Part shown: positions 47,560 through 59,199 of the stretch, piece by piece
Position numbering within the stretch: the stretch's first letter is position 1
How the letters are laid out: each line of letters opens with the position of its first letter
Source: Massospora cicadina
Taxonomy: Eukaryota > Entomophthoromycota > Entomophthoromycetes > Entomophthorales > Entomophthoraceae
Length of the DNA stretch: 64,000 nucleotides
Assembly: GCA_022478985.1 (NCBI GenBank)
Contig: JAKSZP010014508.1
Location: 179,813 to 243,812 of the forward strand
Direction of reading: 5' to 3'
The notes under the pieces: generated by a model
What the model was told of the DNA's origin: nothing
The model's input: only the letters and a program-made list of their open reading frames with translations
Databases searched by the model: none
Made by a program: the position numbers and the translations under genes

Positions 47560-49678
47560 ACACTTTCCTACACTCAGGCCTGTGGGCCCTGGGGTTGCGA
47601 CATCCTGGTTTTTTGTAATCTGGGTAGCCATTCTACAAGACTATATATTTAACTTATCTGCATGAGTGTTTGGAAGCCAAAATGGCATTAACTTCAGCTT
47701 CCTCCATTCCTTTGATCACAGTAGGTTTAGGTTCTGATGGGATTGCACCTTTAATTAGGGTAACTATTAGACATGAAAGACAGGATGTTGATTCTAGTAG
47801 AATAGCAATTTCAAGCATAAGGCGCCATTCTCCTGGTCCTCTTCCACCAAATGGGGTCCTGAGCATTTGCTTGCAAACTTGCGCAAGGGCACTTTCATGC
47901 ACAAGTGCCGTGTGTCCAGCATGATGTGTGAACCTACCTTTATCTCATGCGCTGGAAGATGCTTTGATCTGCAACTCATTTACAATTACTTATGGCCTTC
48001 GTCAAGTGCTCTTAAACCAATATCTGGGTGGCACAAATGTACTGAGGATGGTCAGATGCAGCTGGGACCTCTTGGTGAAGGCATAGGCCAACTGAAAATT
48101 ACGGGTTATAACCCAGGGTAACCTCATATGGGGAGAAGACTGTGGATGCATGAATCCGTTATTATACACAAACTGAGAAAGGGGAAACATCCGGCAAGTT
48201 ATCCTGAGTGACTTAAGCGTAGCACCATAAATACTGTTCCAAGATCTAATCAACCTATTCAGATTGACCATCCAACTGTAGATGCATGAATCCGTTATTA
48301 TACATAAACTGAGAAAGGGGAGGTCATCTGAAAAGTTATCCTTAGTGGCTTAAGCGTAGCACCATAAATACTGTTCCAAGATCTAATCAACCTATTCAGT
48401 TTGACCATCCAACTTTGGATACTACGCAGTGGAGTGACAGGGTGTATTTTTAAAATCACCAAGAGTTTGTTCCAAAATTGTACCACAAATTGGGTCCCGT
48501 GGTTGCTGATGATTTCCTTCAGAAGTCCAAACATAGGAGCACATGCCATATGAATAGGCGGGAAGTTTCCTCATAGTTGATGGTGGAGGAGCATGGAATA
48601 AACAAGGAAAATTTAGTGAAGTTGTCTACAACCACCATGATCGCTGTGAACCTATTGGAGCTGGGTAGCTCAACAATAAAGTCCACGGACAATGACGTCC
48701 ATGTCCTCTATGCCTGTTGTAAAGGGTGGAGTAGACCATTCCTACCAACTGGTCTGATTTGGACCATGCACAAGTACGCAGTCAGCAATCCATGCCAGAA
48801 CATCCTTTGACATGTCTTGCCAGTTAAAGATATCCTTTATTAAATCTACGAATTTCTTGTTTCCTAGATGACCAACTACAGGGGATCATAAGGAGCTTGG
48901 ATGACTATATCCCAGAGAAGGGGAGGGACCCACAACTGCGACTTAAACTAAAGAGGCCCCTTGATTATAGAATAAATGTAATTATTGGAAGTTGGAAGTG
49001 ACAACTGCTCCAACAGTTCCACCCCTTCTGCACATGCCATCTGCGCCACTAAGACCTGCAAAATCAAAGGCGCGTCTGAACCTAAATCTGCTACTGAAAC
49101 CATGGGAGGAATAATGCCAAGAGTTGAGTTGGCAGGATAACTGTAACAAGATCTTCCTCATCTGATTCAGCTAGGCAAACAGCTGGATTATGACTCAAAA
49201 GTCAGGAAGCACATTCAATGCTCCTTCACAAGCCCATATTGAAATTAAAAGCTGTACAAGTCTCATTAGGTTTGGGCCTGACAGTGCACCAACTTCTGTG
49301 GCTTACAGAAATATAGGAGAGCTTAGTTCATATACAAAGTCAACTCTTATTAGGCATTTACAAGAGATACTGCTAGTGGATCAAGGCCCACGCCACGGCT
49401 GCCATCTCCTTGTAATAAATGGCCCAGGATTGCTCTATTGAAGAAAACTTATGGGAAAAGTATGCGACCAGGTGTTCCAACACATCATGCTCTTGGAGCA
49501 AGACAGCTCCTACTGCGGTGGAAGGCACATTGCATGCTACAATGTAGGGTTTGAATGGGTCCATGTGCTTAAGGACAGGAGGCGACAAAAACACCTCCTT
49601 GATTGAATTGAATGCTTGCTGGAACTTGGGCGTCCAGTAGAAGGGAACGTTATTGGAATTTCGCAAGAAATTTCAATA
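47560..49678 (-). pseudogene. pol: Chromodomain Gypsy element C2, 3' half of pol
   Basis: Second chromovirus, divergent from C1. From right: RNase H 49373-49666 (VPFYWTPKFQQAFNSIKEVF, ACNVPSTAVGAVLLQE, EQSWAIYYKEMAAVAW); integrase zinc-binding region near 48800-48870 (HLGNKKFVDLIKDIFNW); core with SVDFIVELP (about 48660) and SNHGTQF (about 48500, catalytic Asp now Asn); C-terminal domain 47794-47979 (HLPAHEIKVGSHIML, RKFASKCSGPH); chromodomain near 47600-47720 (VNAILASKH, KYIVL-NGYP with Trp to TAG). RT and everything 5' are missing: the LTR of D begins at 49679. Confidence 0.82.
48145..48416. repeat. 136-bp tandem duplication in C2 integrase
   Basis: gatgcatgaatccgttatta starts at 48145 and again at 48281. 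The two units are nearly identical through ctattcag-ttgaccatccaact. C1 has a single copy. 136 is not divisible by three, so the frame is shifted. Confidence 0.85.
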
Positions 49679-50168
49679 TGTAGATGCTATGCATGCTATG
49701 AAATTATTAGTTTTGTGGCTCTAGCAAGAGTTGAAATAAGGCACCAAAATTAATAGTTTCGTTGCAATTTTGGATTTCAATTGAAATAATGATATTCTAA
49801 CTATAATAACCAAAAGGTAACTGCGCAAGACAACATAATGGGTCTTTATTAGTTAAATTTTATAGATATTTATAGGAGAGGTAATAGAAGATCTTCATAA
49901 GGATCTATGTGCTTCAAATAAGGTATGATCTTTTTTGTTAGAGGACCAACATTGCTGGTTGTCCAATATGATACAATTTTTGTTAGATGAAATAAAATTA
50001 TCTCAATGAGGGCTCAGCCCTTTTGGAATAATTAGCCTCCACAAAAGGCTTAGCCCCTTCAAGCAAATGAGACCAATAGCTCCAAAGAGTTGATCGTTGG
50101 TCTAAAAGAGAATCTTATATATCCAACGGGTTTTTTATAATCTTATTAGACTGAGACGCCGAATCTCA
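49679..50168 (-). repeat. 3' LTR of element D (about 490 bp)
   Basis: Plus-strand start tgtagatgctatg follows C2 coding sequence; the end is placed at gaatctca because the D coding frame stops just right of it. Minus strand has a TATA-like GGATATATAAG near 50125. It contains an inverted repeat (50010-50025 with 50042-50057). No second copy is in the window, so the ends are provisional. Confidence 0.6.
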
Positions 50169-51363
50169 ATCCTGATTAGAATTGTTCATCTCAGGTGAAT
50201 TTCCAATAATGCTTCCCTCAAGATCTCGCCTAGGGGGCACGTACTTTAGAAATCTACCAAAAACTCTGTTGATAACAGCCCCAGTCAACAGCTGAAATGT
50301 AATATTCAATACCCTGACAATAAATAATACAATAGGGTCCTGACCATATGGTATCAAGTTTGTGAATTTGTCCCTTAGTTCTATGATGATAAAAGTGCAA
50401 AAGATTTCCTATTTGATATTCAAGTAAGGTAGGTCAGGTAGCATTGGTCCTAATTCCTTCTTTTGAAATTGTAGTAGCAAGATAAATTGAAGCTAAGGCT
50501 TGCAGCTGATGATTTCGTCAACTAACTGTCTCATAGCTAATTCATTGGTTTGAGGAGTAGCAGTATCAAGTATAGGTTGCACACTGTAGGGTAAAATAGG
50601 ATCCTGTCCATACAGCGCTTAGAAAGAAGACATCCTAATTATAACAATGATAGCTAACCCTGTAAGCTACATTGCGCTAGGTAAGTATAAATTCCATCTA
50701 CTAGGATTAGATGAAACCATCTTTCTCAGAATGGCTATCAGGGCGTCATTAGCTTGTTTCACTGCACCATTAGTAAAAGGATTACAAGGAGCTGTAAACG
50801 ACTTGTATGTACTCATCAATTTAGTAAACTCAGATACTACGTGTGAAAAAATTGGTTCATTATTTGATTATAGTACTTTCAGGCTTTCATGTTGGGTAAA
50901 AACTTGCTTAAAAAAGAAGGACGCAGTAAATTTAGTGGTGACAATGGAAACAGAGACAGCTTCAATCCATTTGGTAAAATGTTCAATAGCTAGAATGATA
51001 TAACAAATTCCATAAGTAGCGGTAGGGAGGGGACCCACTACATCTATACTCATAAAGGAAAAGGTTCCAAGGGTCCCACAATTTTTTGTTGATAAATCAG
51101 ACTTCTACTGCATTGTTTTTGGAAAATGAAAAATATCTCCAACACATCGTGAATAGTTTCCAGCATATTATCTCAATAACATGGATTTTCAACCACTGTA
51201 AAGTCTTAGCGACAGCTCCATTCCCCACAGCTTTATGAGCCCCATAATGGTATCAGTCCTAGAAGAAGGCCAAATAAAAGGTAGCCAATTAGATCCTAAA
51301 TTCTTGTAATGAGGACCTTCTTAAATGTTATATCCTCATTTAAGATTGTAGCTTTGCTATAAG
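50169..51363 (-). pseudogene. pol: D integrase
   Basis: Zinc-binding half at 51150-51300 (YHYGAHKAVGNGAV, LQWLKIHVIEI). Core start at 50868-51053: MSIDVVGPLPTATYG (first catalytic Asp), HFTKWIEAV. The region 50440-50870 holds the rest of the core in broken frames. C-terminal domain 50166-50357: VRVLNITFQLLTGAVINRVF, FLKYVPPRRD, which resembles the integrase tail of non-chromodomain Gypsy elements. Confidence 0.78.
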
Positions 51364-51377
51364 GTCCTTAGATTCAT
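51364..51377. repeat. Target-site duplication of LINE copy 2
   Basis: gtccttagattcat, exactly repeated at 56680-56693. Confidence 0.9.
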
Positions 51378-51487
51378 TTAAATTTTAAATTTATTGTGGG
51401 GAAGGCCGACCATGGGACAGACACTTCCGAATATGACTCAGAAGAGACAAAACTAAGTACCAGGGGAGGCACCCCATAGAAGCGATA

Positions 51488-54400
51488 CTATCTCTTGTTG
51501 CCAGCGGGAACGCCACTTATGGGGAGGGGAGGAAACGTGTGAAGGGGCCATAGCCACAATTGAGCACGTGTGGAGGAAGGGGTCTGATTTGATGAACCAG
51601 ACTGGGAACCAGGAAGAGACCAACTGTCAGTGACGCGGTGGGAGGTATCCAAACATCCACGCTTGAAAGTGGTCCACCAAATGGGACCGAAATCTGTGGA
51701 CCGCTTCTGGGAGGGTGGGGGTGGAGCCTGCAAGGCATCTAAGACAATCGTGTGGATGGTCCACATGGCGATTTCAACCACCAAAGCATGAAGGGAGGGC
51801 AGAAGGGAGGAGGCCATTGATAGAGCGAACATATCTCTTGACAGACTGAAGGGATGCGTCTGATCCTGGCCCAGACGACGTTGAACTTCGCACCATATCA
51901 CTTTAGAGGTAGGGCACTTCTCCAGGCGGTGAAACAGCGTTCCATACTGGCCACACACGACACAGGATGAGTGTAAAGCGTTAGAGCGCTCAGCTGTACG
52001 ATACACCCGCCTCAGGCAGCGCCACATATGGGAGCGGACTTGAGGTTGCAACAGAGGATGGTGTGCATATTTCCAGATATTTTTTGGGTCTCAATGGAGT
52101 AAGGGATGTCCATCATGTCCAAGTAGTCCACCCTGGATAGGACATGGGGTCAAATGGGGATCACGCCATCGTGGATGGGTAGCCCCTGTACCTCTTGTGT
52201 GAACTGAGGAGAGGGCGGCCTCTTGGGTTGTATGTCCGCTAATATGAATTCTCCACTCACGCTCAGCATGGAGAGGAGGATTCGTTTGTAGTGGGTTTTA
52301 GTCCTGTGAGGACCTGTGGCCAATGTGTGTGATGCGAGGTATTTCATCAGGGAGTGGGGGTTCGATGGATTGTTGAGGCCCAAGGCTCGGGAGAAGTTGG
52401 AGCAGGCTGCGCGGGACCAGTGTTGGGAGGGGAGTGTAGGGGTGGTGACGGCCACAATCCAGGTAACCAGGATCTTGGCAGCATGGGCTTTAAGGTCAAG
52501 CAAGCCCATGCCACCATGATGATGAGGGCCAAACATGACCTCTAGCCGCACTGGTGGAAGGTGGCCCAACCAAAGCCATCCTTGCAGCAAGGCGTACAAG
52601 GATTTGTAGAAGCTTGGGGAGAAGGGGATGGCGTGGGCTCCAAACCAGACTTTGGAGAGGAGCATGGAGTTGGCTAAAACAATCCTGCCAGTAAGGGAAG
52701 TAGGGTGGGCTCTGAGAGAGGCGATTCGCTTCGTCACGTTATCCAGAATATGGCACTCCATTACTGCTGACGCGTATCCGCCTGCCCCCATCCACACGCC
52801 CAGATGGCGTACTGGTCCTATGGTAGGACATGACATGAAGGGGAGCACCAGTGGGGCGGTATGTTTTGAATTAGTAGGGCGAGGACGTGGGCGAGCAGAT
52901 GGGCCAGGTTGGGGACTAATTGCTGGGGTCCAGCAGTTTTGAAACTGACCAAGGAGGATGATTTCGGTTTTGGAAGCATTCAGTGCCACGTTGCTTACCC
53001 GGGAATACTCCTGGATGAGAGCTTCAAGCGCACGTGCATCTTGATTATTAGACACCCCCACCACACAATCATCTGCGAACGCCATTATCTTGACTGGGGC
53101 TTGGCCTGGCATGTGAACCCCAGTGAGTTGGGCATTTACATTTTGCAGTAGTGGGTCAAGGCTGAAGTTATATAAGAGTGGGCTGAGGGGGTCCCCTTGT
53201 CGCAAGCCTCTTTGAGGGCGGACTACAACCGTTAGGAAGCCAGGGCCACGTAATGCCATTGTTGCAGATTCTGTGAGCAGCATTACCCAGTTGATGAAGC
53301 GAGGGGGTAAGCGGAATTGATGGAGGCAGGCCCTGAGGTATTCCCAGTTTACTCTATCATAGGCCAATTGTTGGTCTAATAATACAAGTGCTCCAGAGGC
53401 TGTGGACTGACATACATTAGCCACAGAGTGCATGTTATCCCAAATCAACCTTCTGGGGATGAAACTGAATTGTTCTGGGGAGATGGTGGCAGATGCTACA
53501 GTCCCTAAACGGTTAGCCATAATTTTTGTTAAAATTTTGGTGTCTGTGTTTGTTAGATAAATGGGGCGCCAGTTGGCTAAGTCTAGCTTAGACTCTTTCT
53601 TGAAGAGTGTGACAGTGAAGGCTCTTGTCCTCCTGGTAGGAGGCACGTTTCCATCAGGCTTTGGTTAAGTGAGGCGAGCAGCAATGGGGATATATATTTG
53701 AAATATTTTTTGTAGAACTCATATGGAATGCCATCTGGGCCTGGGCATTTTTTAGTTTGGTGCACCGCGAATGGCTGTCCATAATTCGTTTGGAGTAATT
53801 AAATTCATTATTTCTGGGTATCAGAAAATGGAGTGGATGTGGGCTGGTCAAGAAATTCTGCCACTTCAGCCGGCTGAATTGGGTTGGAGTGGTACAACTT
53901 GGAGTAATACTGTTACATTTTGATTGCCACTTCAGCTGGTGTGTCCACAATGGAATTATCCGATCTTCGCACCTGTGTGCAGGCCACGCTCTGGCGTGGT
54001 GCAAAAAAAAAATTAAAGAAATGTGTGGTGCACCTGTCGCCTTTTGTGATGCGTGTGGCCCTGTACTGAACACAAACCCAATGTTTGTGTTGTCTTTCAA
54101 GTGCGTTGAGGTGAGCAGCTGCCTCCGCCCACTTCTGTCCCCAGCAGAGCTGTATCATGTAACTGGATGTTAGACTCCAAGTGTGCCAATTCTGCCAGAG
54201 CGTGCGAGATAACTGCTGATGTGGCTCGTGAGTATCTGGAGGAGAGATGGCGAGAGTGGCAGATGGTGTCATTTTTGAAAGTTGCCCATGTGGAAATGGG
54301 GTCCGCGCAACTTGGTGCAACAAACTTTTTTGCCATAGTTGCCTCTTCTACCCACGTGGAAAATCCTGGCGACCCAAGCTCGGGGGGCGGATTTTGTACC

Positions 54401-55134
54401 AATGTGGGGCCTTAGCAGCCATGACAGGTAGGTGGTAGGTTAGTGAGACCAGTCGATGGTCAAAGAATTCCAATTTTGTTGTCTTGAAGTGGGAGATGTG
54501 GGGTTGGAATTTCGCTGGCGTTAGAATAATGTCGATGCAGGTCATGGACCTTAATTGGCCATTGTGGACGTGGGGCTGTGTTTTGTTTTTGAGCAGCGGG
54601 GCATGCTGCGGCAGCGCATCCATTTACCTGAGGGTGGCCTTTAGAATGCGTAGTTCTACGTGACCCTGGGGGGCGTGGGGTGAGGAAGGCCACCGGTCCA
54701 TTGGTGTGTTTAGCCAACAGTTCATGTTGCCGACTATGAAGGAGTCTGGGGGTAGCAGGAGGGATTTGACCAATGAGAAAAATTCCTGACGCTCACATGC
54801 ACCATTTGGGGCATAGATGTTGATGATTGCGTGTTCTACGTTGGCCCACGAGAAGGTGACACAAAGCACTCGGTCATTTAGGAATGTTTCTGGGATAAAA
54901 ATTTGAAAAAAATTATTTTCTAAATTAGCACACCACAGTGCATTGACCAAAAGGATAGGGATGGAGGAGCATTGTTTTCCAAGCTTCCTTGGAACCTCAT
55001 GGACAGTGGGACTCCTGGATGGCCAGGATATCCATGGGTAAATTGTGTTGTAAAAACTCAGTTTCCCTAGCCCGGGATGGGGAGGCCTTGAGTCTGGCAA
55101 TATTCAACGTCCCTATGGTGAAGGTTTCCCCCAT
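51488..55134 (-). pseudogene. LINE copy 2 ORF2
   Basis: Starts at 55134 (MGETFTIGTLNIARLKAS). Endonuclease to about 54400 in several frames (ILAIQESHCP, NIYAPNGACERQEFFS, VGNMNCWLN, then the final DH of FFDHRLV). RT is one open block of 498 codons at 52150-53646: NWRPIYLTNTDTKILTKI, PEQFSFIPRR, LDQQLAYDRVNW (LAYD instead of KAYD), GLRQGDPLSPLL and FADDCVV intact, LGVWMG and KAHAAKI. The C-terminal finger SCVVCGQYGTLFHRLEKC lies in 51488-52051. Frameshifts near 53640, 52100 and within the endonuclease disable it. Confidence 0.9.
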
Positions 55135-55139
55135 CACAC

Positions 55140-56513
55140 CTTAGGTGCAAGGGGGTGAGCACCTGGACCCACCAGCCTCTTCAAGGTCCCCACGGGCTTT
55201 CACAGCAGCGCAGGTGTTAGCAGCAATGCTATCGGAGTTTTTGTTGATTTTTGTGGAAAGAGTCACGTTGGCTTTAGCCTTCGCTTTTTGTTTTCCTGAC
55301 GTCAGACGAATTTTTTTTTCGGTGTGGGTGAGTTTGGTGCACCGTTGAGCAGGTCAAAAAAAAATTTCAGTTGGGATGGGTCCCAAGTCAGTTTCAACTG
55401 GAGCTTGGGTGCAATGATTGGGTGAGATCAAATCTCCCATCGGATCCTCAGATTGAGTGGCCCACTTGGCATGGGCTTCCCAATCTGATTGGTTGATGGA
55501 TTCCCGAGTTGCTTCCACTGCAAAGGTCTCCATGTCCTCCTGGCGTTGTGAATGTGGGATAGTGGTGGTGGCTTTGGCCACTTCTTTGGCCGCGGCCCTA
55601 CGGGCCTGCTTGGCCTTCTTCCGCTCTTGTGGGGAGATTGGCTTTGCCAGTAGGTAGCAGCCTTGCGCTCCCCATGGAAAGGCCTCCTTGGTGCTTGCAG
55701 TTGGTTTGTAGTGCGCCTCTCCGCTGGCCATGGCCGCCAAGGGGTGCTCTTGGAATGTGACGCCCTCCTTGATGGGGCATGCATGTGCCTTATGGCCGAA
55801 CGCGTCACAGTGGGTGCAAATGGGGGGCGCTATGTCCATGGTCACCCAGAATGGGTGGGTGGTATGCCCTGCGATATCAATAAAAGTAGAGTAGGATCTG
55901 GGTTAGGTCCTTCGCGATCTCCTCAGTTGTGGTCAGCACTGCGATGGCTTTGCTGGTGCACAGGTGTGGCATCAGTGTGAAGCGTTGCATTTCAAAAGAT
56001 TGTATTTCGCCATATATGGTGAGACCATCTTTCAGGTGTTGTTCCAAATTGTCACATTTTACCATAGTAGGCAAGAAGTCAAATGTGAGGAAAATTTGGT
56101 TTGATTTTGTCCATCTGGTGCGTTTAGTTTTGATGACCCATTGCCCTTTGGGGAGGTCAACCACTACGCGCACTGCTGCAGCCTCATCTGCTGCCATTTT
56201 GCTTTTGAAACCTAGGTCCAGCCAACCACGTGACATGGAGTGAGGTGCAACATACACCGCGGTCGGGAAAATTGTATGTACATCTTCACAAAATTTTTCC
56301 CATTAGGCCGTTTTTGGATGTCCAGATACACACGGACTCCGAATTGCACTGACAAAAGTGGCTGGGAGTGTGGCATGTCGATGTACTGGTTGCATCGTGC
56401 TTGCCATGTGAGTATCTCCAGGGAAATAGTGACCGCCAGTTTCTTAGTATTTTCGTCAATTCCGCCAGATTCTCTGGGGCGTTTTTAAATGTTGGAGGCC
56501 GCGGGCCTTCCAC
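55140..56513 (-). pseudogene. LINE copy 2 ORF1
   Basis: Blocks: 56286-56513 (NLAELTKILRNWRSLFPW), 55877-56257 (RRM-like: GWLDLGFKSKMAADEAAAVR, FLTFDFLPTMVKCDN, YGEIQSFEMQRF) and 55354-55845 with the knuckle CTHCDAFGHKAHAC (CX2CX4HX4C) and a Lys/Ala-rich tail. The codon that is a stop in copy 1 (8406-8408) is CAA here. The upstream MSG start seen in copy 1 is lost. Frameshifts separate the blocks. Confidence 0.85.
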
Positions 56514-56612
56514 CTGCTCCTCTTACCTTGCTTGCCCAACTGCTCCCTGACTGGGCGCAGACTAATCTCCTCTGTGAGATTATCAAACTAGATTCAGTCT
56601 TGATTTGAATAG

Positions 56613-56632
56613 GTTGCAATAGTGATTGCAGC
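56613..56632 (-). other. LINE 5' UTR hairpin, copy 2
   Basis: gttgcaat-agtg-attgcagc, counterpart of 9477-9496 with a compensated pair next to the loop and one wobble/mismatch lower in the stem. Confidence 0.55.
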
Positions 56633-56693
56633 GAGAAAGAAAAGTTACAAATATAATGTTTGGAGCTTAGATCTATAACGTCCTTAGATTCAT

Positions 56694-58186
56694 GATACCA
56701 TAATTCAGGTCTACCAATTAGGTCATAGATACGATTCTCTTAAGCAGTGAATAGAGTCAGTATAGGTAAAAGAGAAATTCCATCTGCATTTTTGATGTAT
56801 AGCTACAGCGTGATGTTAAATTAAAAAGTCATAATTATGAAGCTTTAGAGCCCATCTAGATTAGTGTCCATCAGGATCCTTCATTTGTTGTAACAATTTT
56901 AGGGATGTGTGATCAGTGATGTAGTAAAGTTTTGTCATAGAGATAAGGGCGGAAAGCTCAATGGCTGATAGGACTAAAAGGCACTCTCTCTCAGTAACGC
57001 TATAATTGCATTCTGCTTTGGAAATTGTTTTACTATAAAAAAAGTGATAGGATTATCTACTATATTGGAGTCATGCTGGGACAGAATATCCTTAATAGCT
57101 ACATCACTGACATCTGTTAATATTATAAAAGGTTTCATAAAATCAGGATGAGCTAAAATCGAGGCACTAATTAAAGCTTAATGTAAAAGATCAAAAGCTT
57201 TCTGTTGCAGTTCTTCCCATAAGAAAGAAACTTACTTATGTAGTAGATAAACTAAGGGCTCCACAATTTCAGCAAAATGGGGGATGAATTATCAGTAATA
57301 ACCAATCATCCCTATAAAACACTTGAATATTGCACAAGCTCTTAGGAACAGGCATGTCGTTAATGACTTGAATCTTATTAAATAAGGGTAAAATCCCATC
57401 ACAATTAACCTTATGACCTAAGAATTCCATCTCAGTTTTAAAAAAGCACACTTAGATGGTTTTAGCTTAAGAGAAGCTTGACGCATTTGTCCAAATACTT
57501 CTTTTAAATGGGCTAGATACTGATTAAAAGTATGAGAAAAAACAGAAACTCGTCTAAATAAACTAAAATACAAGAAAATTTTAAATTACCAAATAAGCCA
57601 TCCATAGCCCTTTGAAAGGTAGTAGGTTCATTACAAAGCCCCTGCGGCATACGATTAGGCTCAAATAAACCCTCACCAGAAATTAAAGTGCATTTTTGAC
57701 GATCTTTGGGATTCAGTTCAATTTTCCAGTAACCACTAGCAAGGACCATAGTGAAAAGAACTCTAATCTAGACAGTAGTTGTAATGAATCATCAATGCGA
57801 GATAATAGGTTAATATTTTTTGTACCAGCTTTGAGATGGTGATAATTTATAAACACCCTATGACCTCCATCCTTTTTTGGATAAGTAAAGTTGAAGCCCT
57901 GGAGTTTGGGAAGGCGTTAATAACCCAGCTTCAAGGAGTTGTTTAAATTCCTTTGAAACTTGAGCCTCCTTGACTTTAAACTTTCAATAAGGCCAGGATC
58001 GAATAGGAGGAGTAACCCTTTTCTTACCTGATGCTGCACGTTTTTCATTAACCCAAAATCTTTGAATTCATTTGCAAATATATCCGCATACTCTTCAATT
58101 AATTCCTTGGCTTCTTGTTGTTGTTCCATAATAAGTGAATCTCCATATTCAACTTTGACTCTAGTGACAATAGGAGGGCCATCCAA
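56694..58186 (-). pseudogene. pol: D reverse transcriptase-RNase H
   Basis: RT: 57917-58186 (EYADIFANEF, start of the pol core), YQ-type fingers near 57860, then 57513-57749: GYWKIELNPKDRQKCTLISG, MPQGLCNEPTTFQRAMDGLF, SCILVYLDEF (YLDD region, frame slips after it). Thumb at 57269-57451 (FFKTEMEFLGHKVNCDGILP). RNase H (56890-57200) reads PFIILTDVSDVAIKDILSQ and a NAIIAL-ERV segment in minus frames. Multiple frameshifts. Confidence 0.82.
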
Positions 58187-58558
58187 CTTAAAATTACTTA
58201 ACTCCCCACATCCAGTGATAGATAATATTTCATGTACAGAGGTAGGCTGTACATAGTGATAGGTTATTTTAATTCAATTTTATAGGTCGAGAGGTGAGAT
58301 TAGCTAATAAAAATAGAACAGTTTAATATATAAGGTATCAAGGATACTGGGACAGGTTAAGGCCTCCAGATAAGAGGGATTAAGGTTACCTGAGATCTCT
58401 AGTAAATGATCAGCTGGCACTAATACTTGTACTCAGTATCAATTATAACTTGAGTTTTAGAAGGAATTGTAATTGAGTTGATATAATATAAAAACATTCC
58501 CTCTGAGTCACAAACTTATGTAGGCGGAAGAATAGTCTTAGATACCATTATTTAGTAT

Positions 58559-59000
58559 TCAAGATGAGAGAGAGTTAGGATATTCTAATAGGCAAACATG
58601 TCGTTTAAGTTTGCCTTTATCATTTGGTATATCTTTAATAATTAGAGGTACTCTGTACCCAATTAAAGAATGATAACTTACTTTATGACTAAATATCACA
58701 TTAAAAATCAATAAGAAATTTGGTTCATAAAAGCAAATTGTAACAGTATTGTCCAACGCTACTTCAGGGGCTGAAATAACTAATTTTTTAAAGCGCATTG
58801 GAAGAAAAGAAAAGCTCAGATGGAATTAGTATATGACGGTCCAGCAGTTCCATAGCCTTGAGAGTGGTTTAAATCTGGCGCAACTTTGATTTTTTATAAG
58901 CCAGGATGAGATCACACTTATGGAAGATCCCGTGTCAATGATGGCTGAAACTTTACTTTGTGTACCACGACCTCCGCCCAAGTCACATCAGTACCAGAAT
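58559..59000 (-). pseudogene. pol: D protease and linker
   Basis: Minus strand reads SAIIDTGSSISVISSWLIK with catalytic DTGS at 58925-58936 intact. Downstream (58559-58798) VISAPEVALDNTVTICFYEP and SLIGYRVPLIIKDI run towards RT. Frame broken between them. Confidence 0.7.
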
Positions 59001-59199
59001 GTGGGATTAACAACTTAAGGACTAATTGATCAAATTAAATTATAAGATGAAATAGATCATCAGGAGAAATAGTTTTTGTTGACTAAATTATCAGGGGTAT
59101 CAAGTTATTATGGAGTAGATATCACATAACAATCTTTATAGGTATTGGAAGTTTGAGATTGAAGCGCAGGAGGTATGTCAGCACAGGGAGTCCCTTGCC

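Larger units (their letters stand above)
51378..56679 (-). mobile_element. Full-length L1/Tx1-like LINE, copy 2 (5302 bp)
   Basis: Same family as 4225-9513, colinear from the 5' hairpin to the AAATTT-type tail, with a 14-bp TSD inside element D. The 5' end carries about 32 extra bases (56648-56679) absent from copy 1. It has the best preserved RT in the window. Confidence 0.93.

Noticed and set aside
48577..48810. Plus-strand ORF of 77 codons
   Set aside because: Complement of the C2 integrase core (SVDFIVELP), so a shadow.
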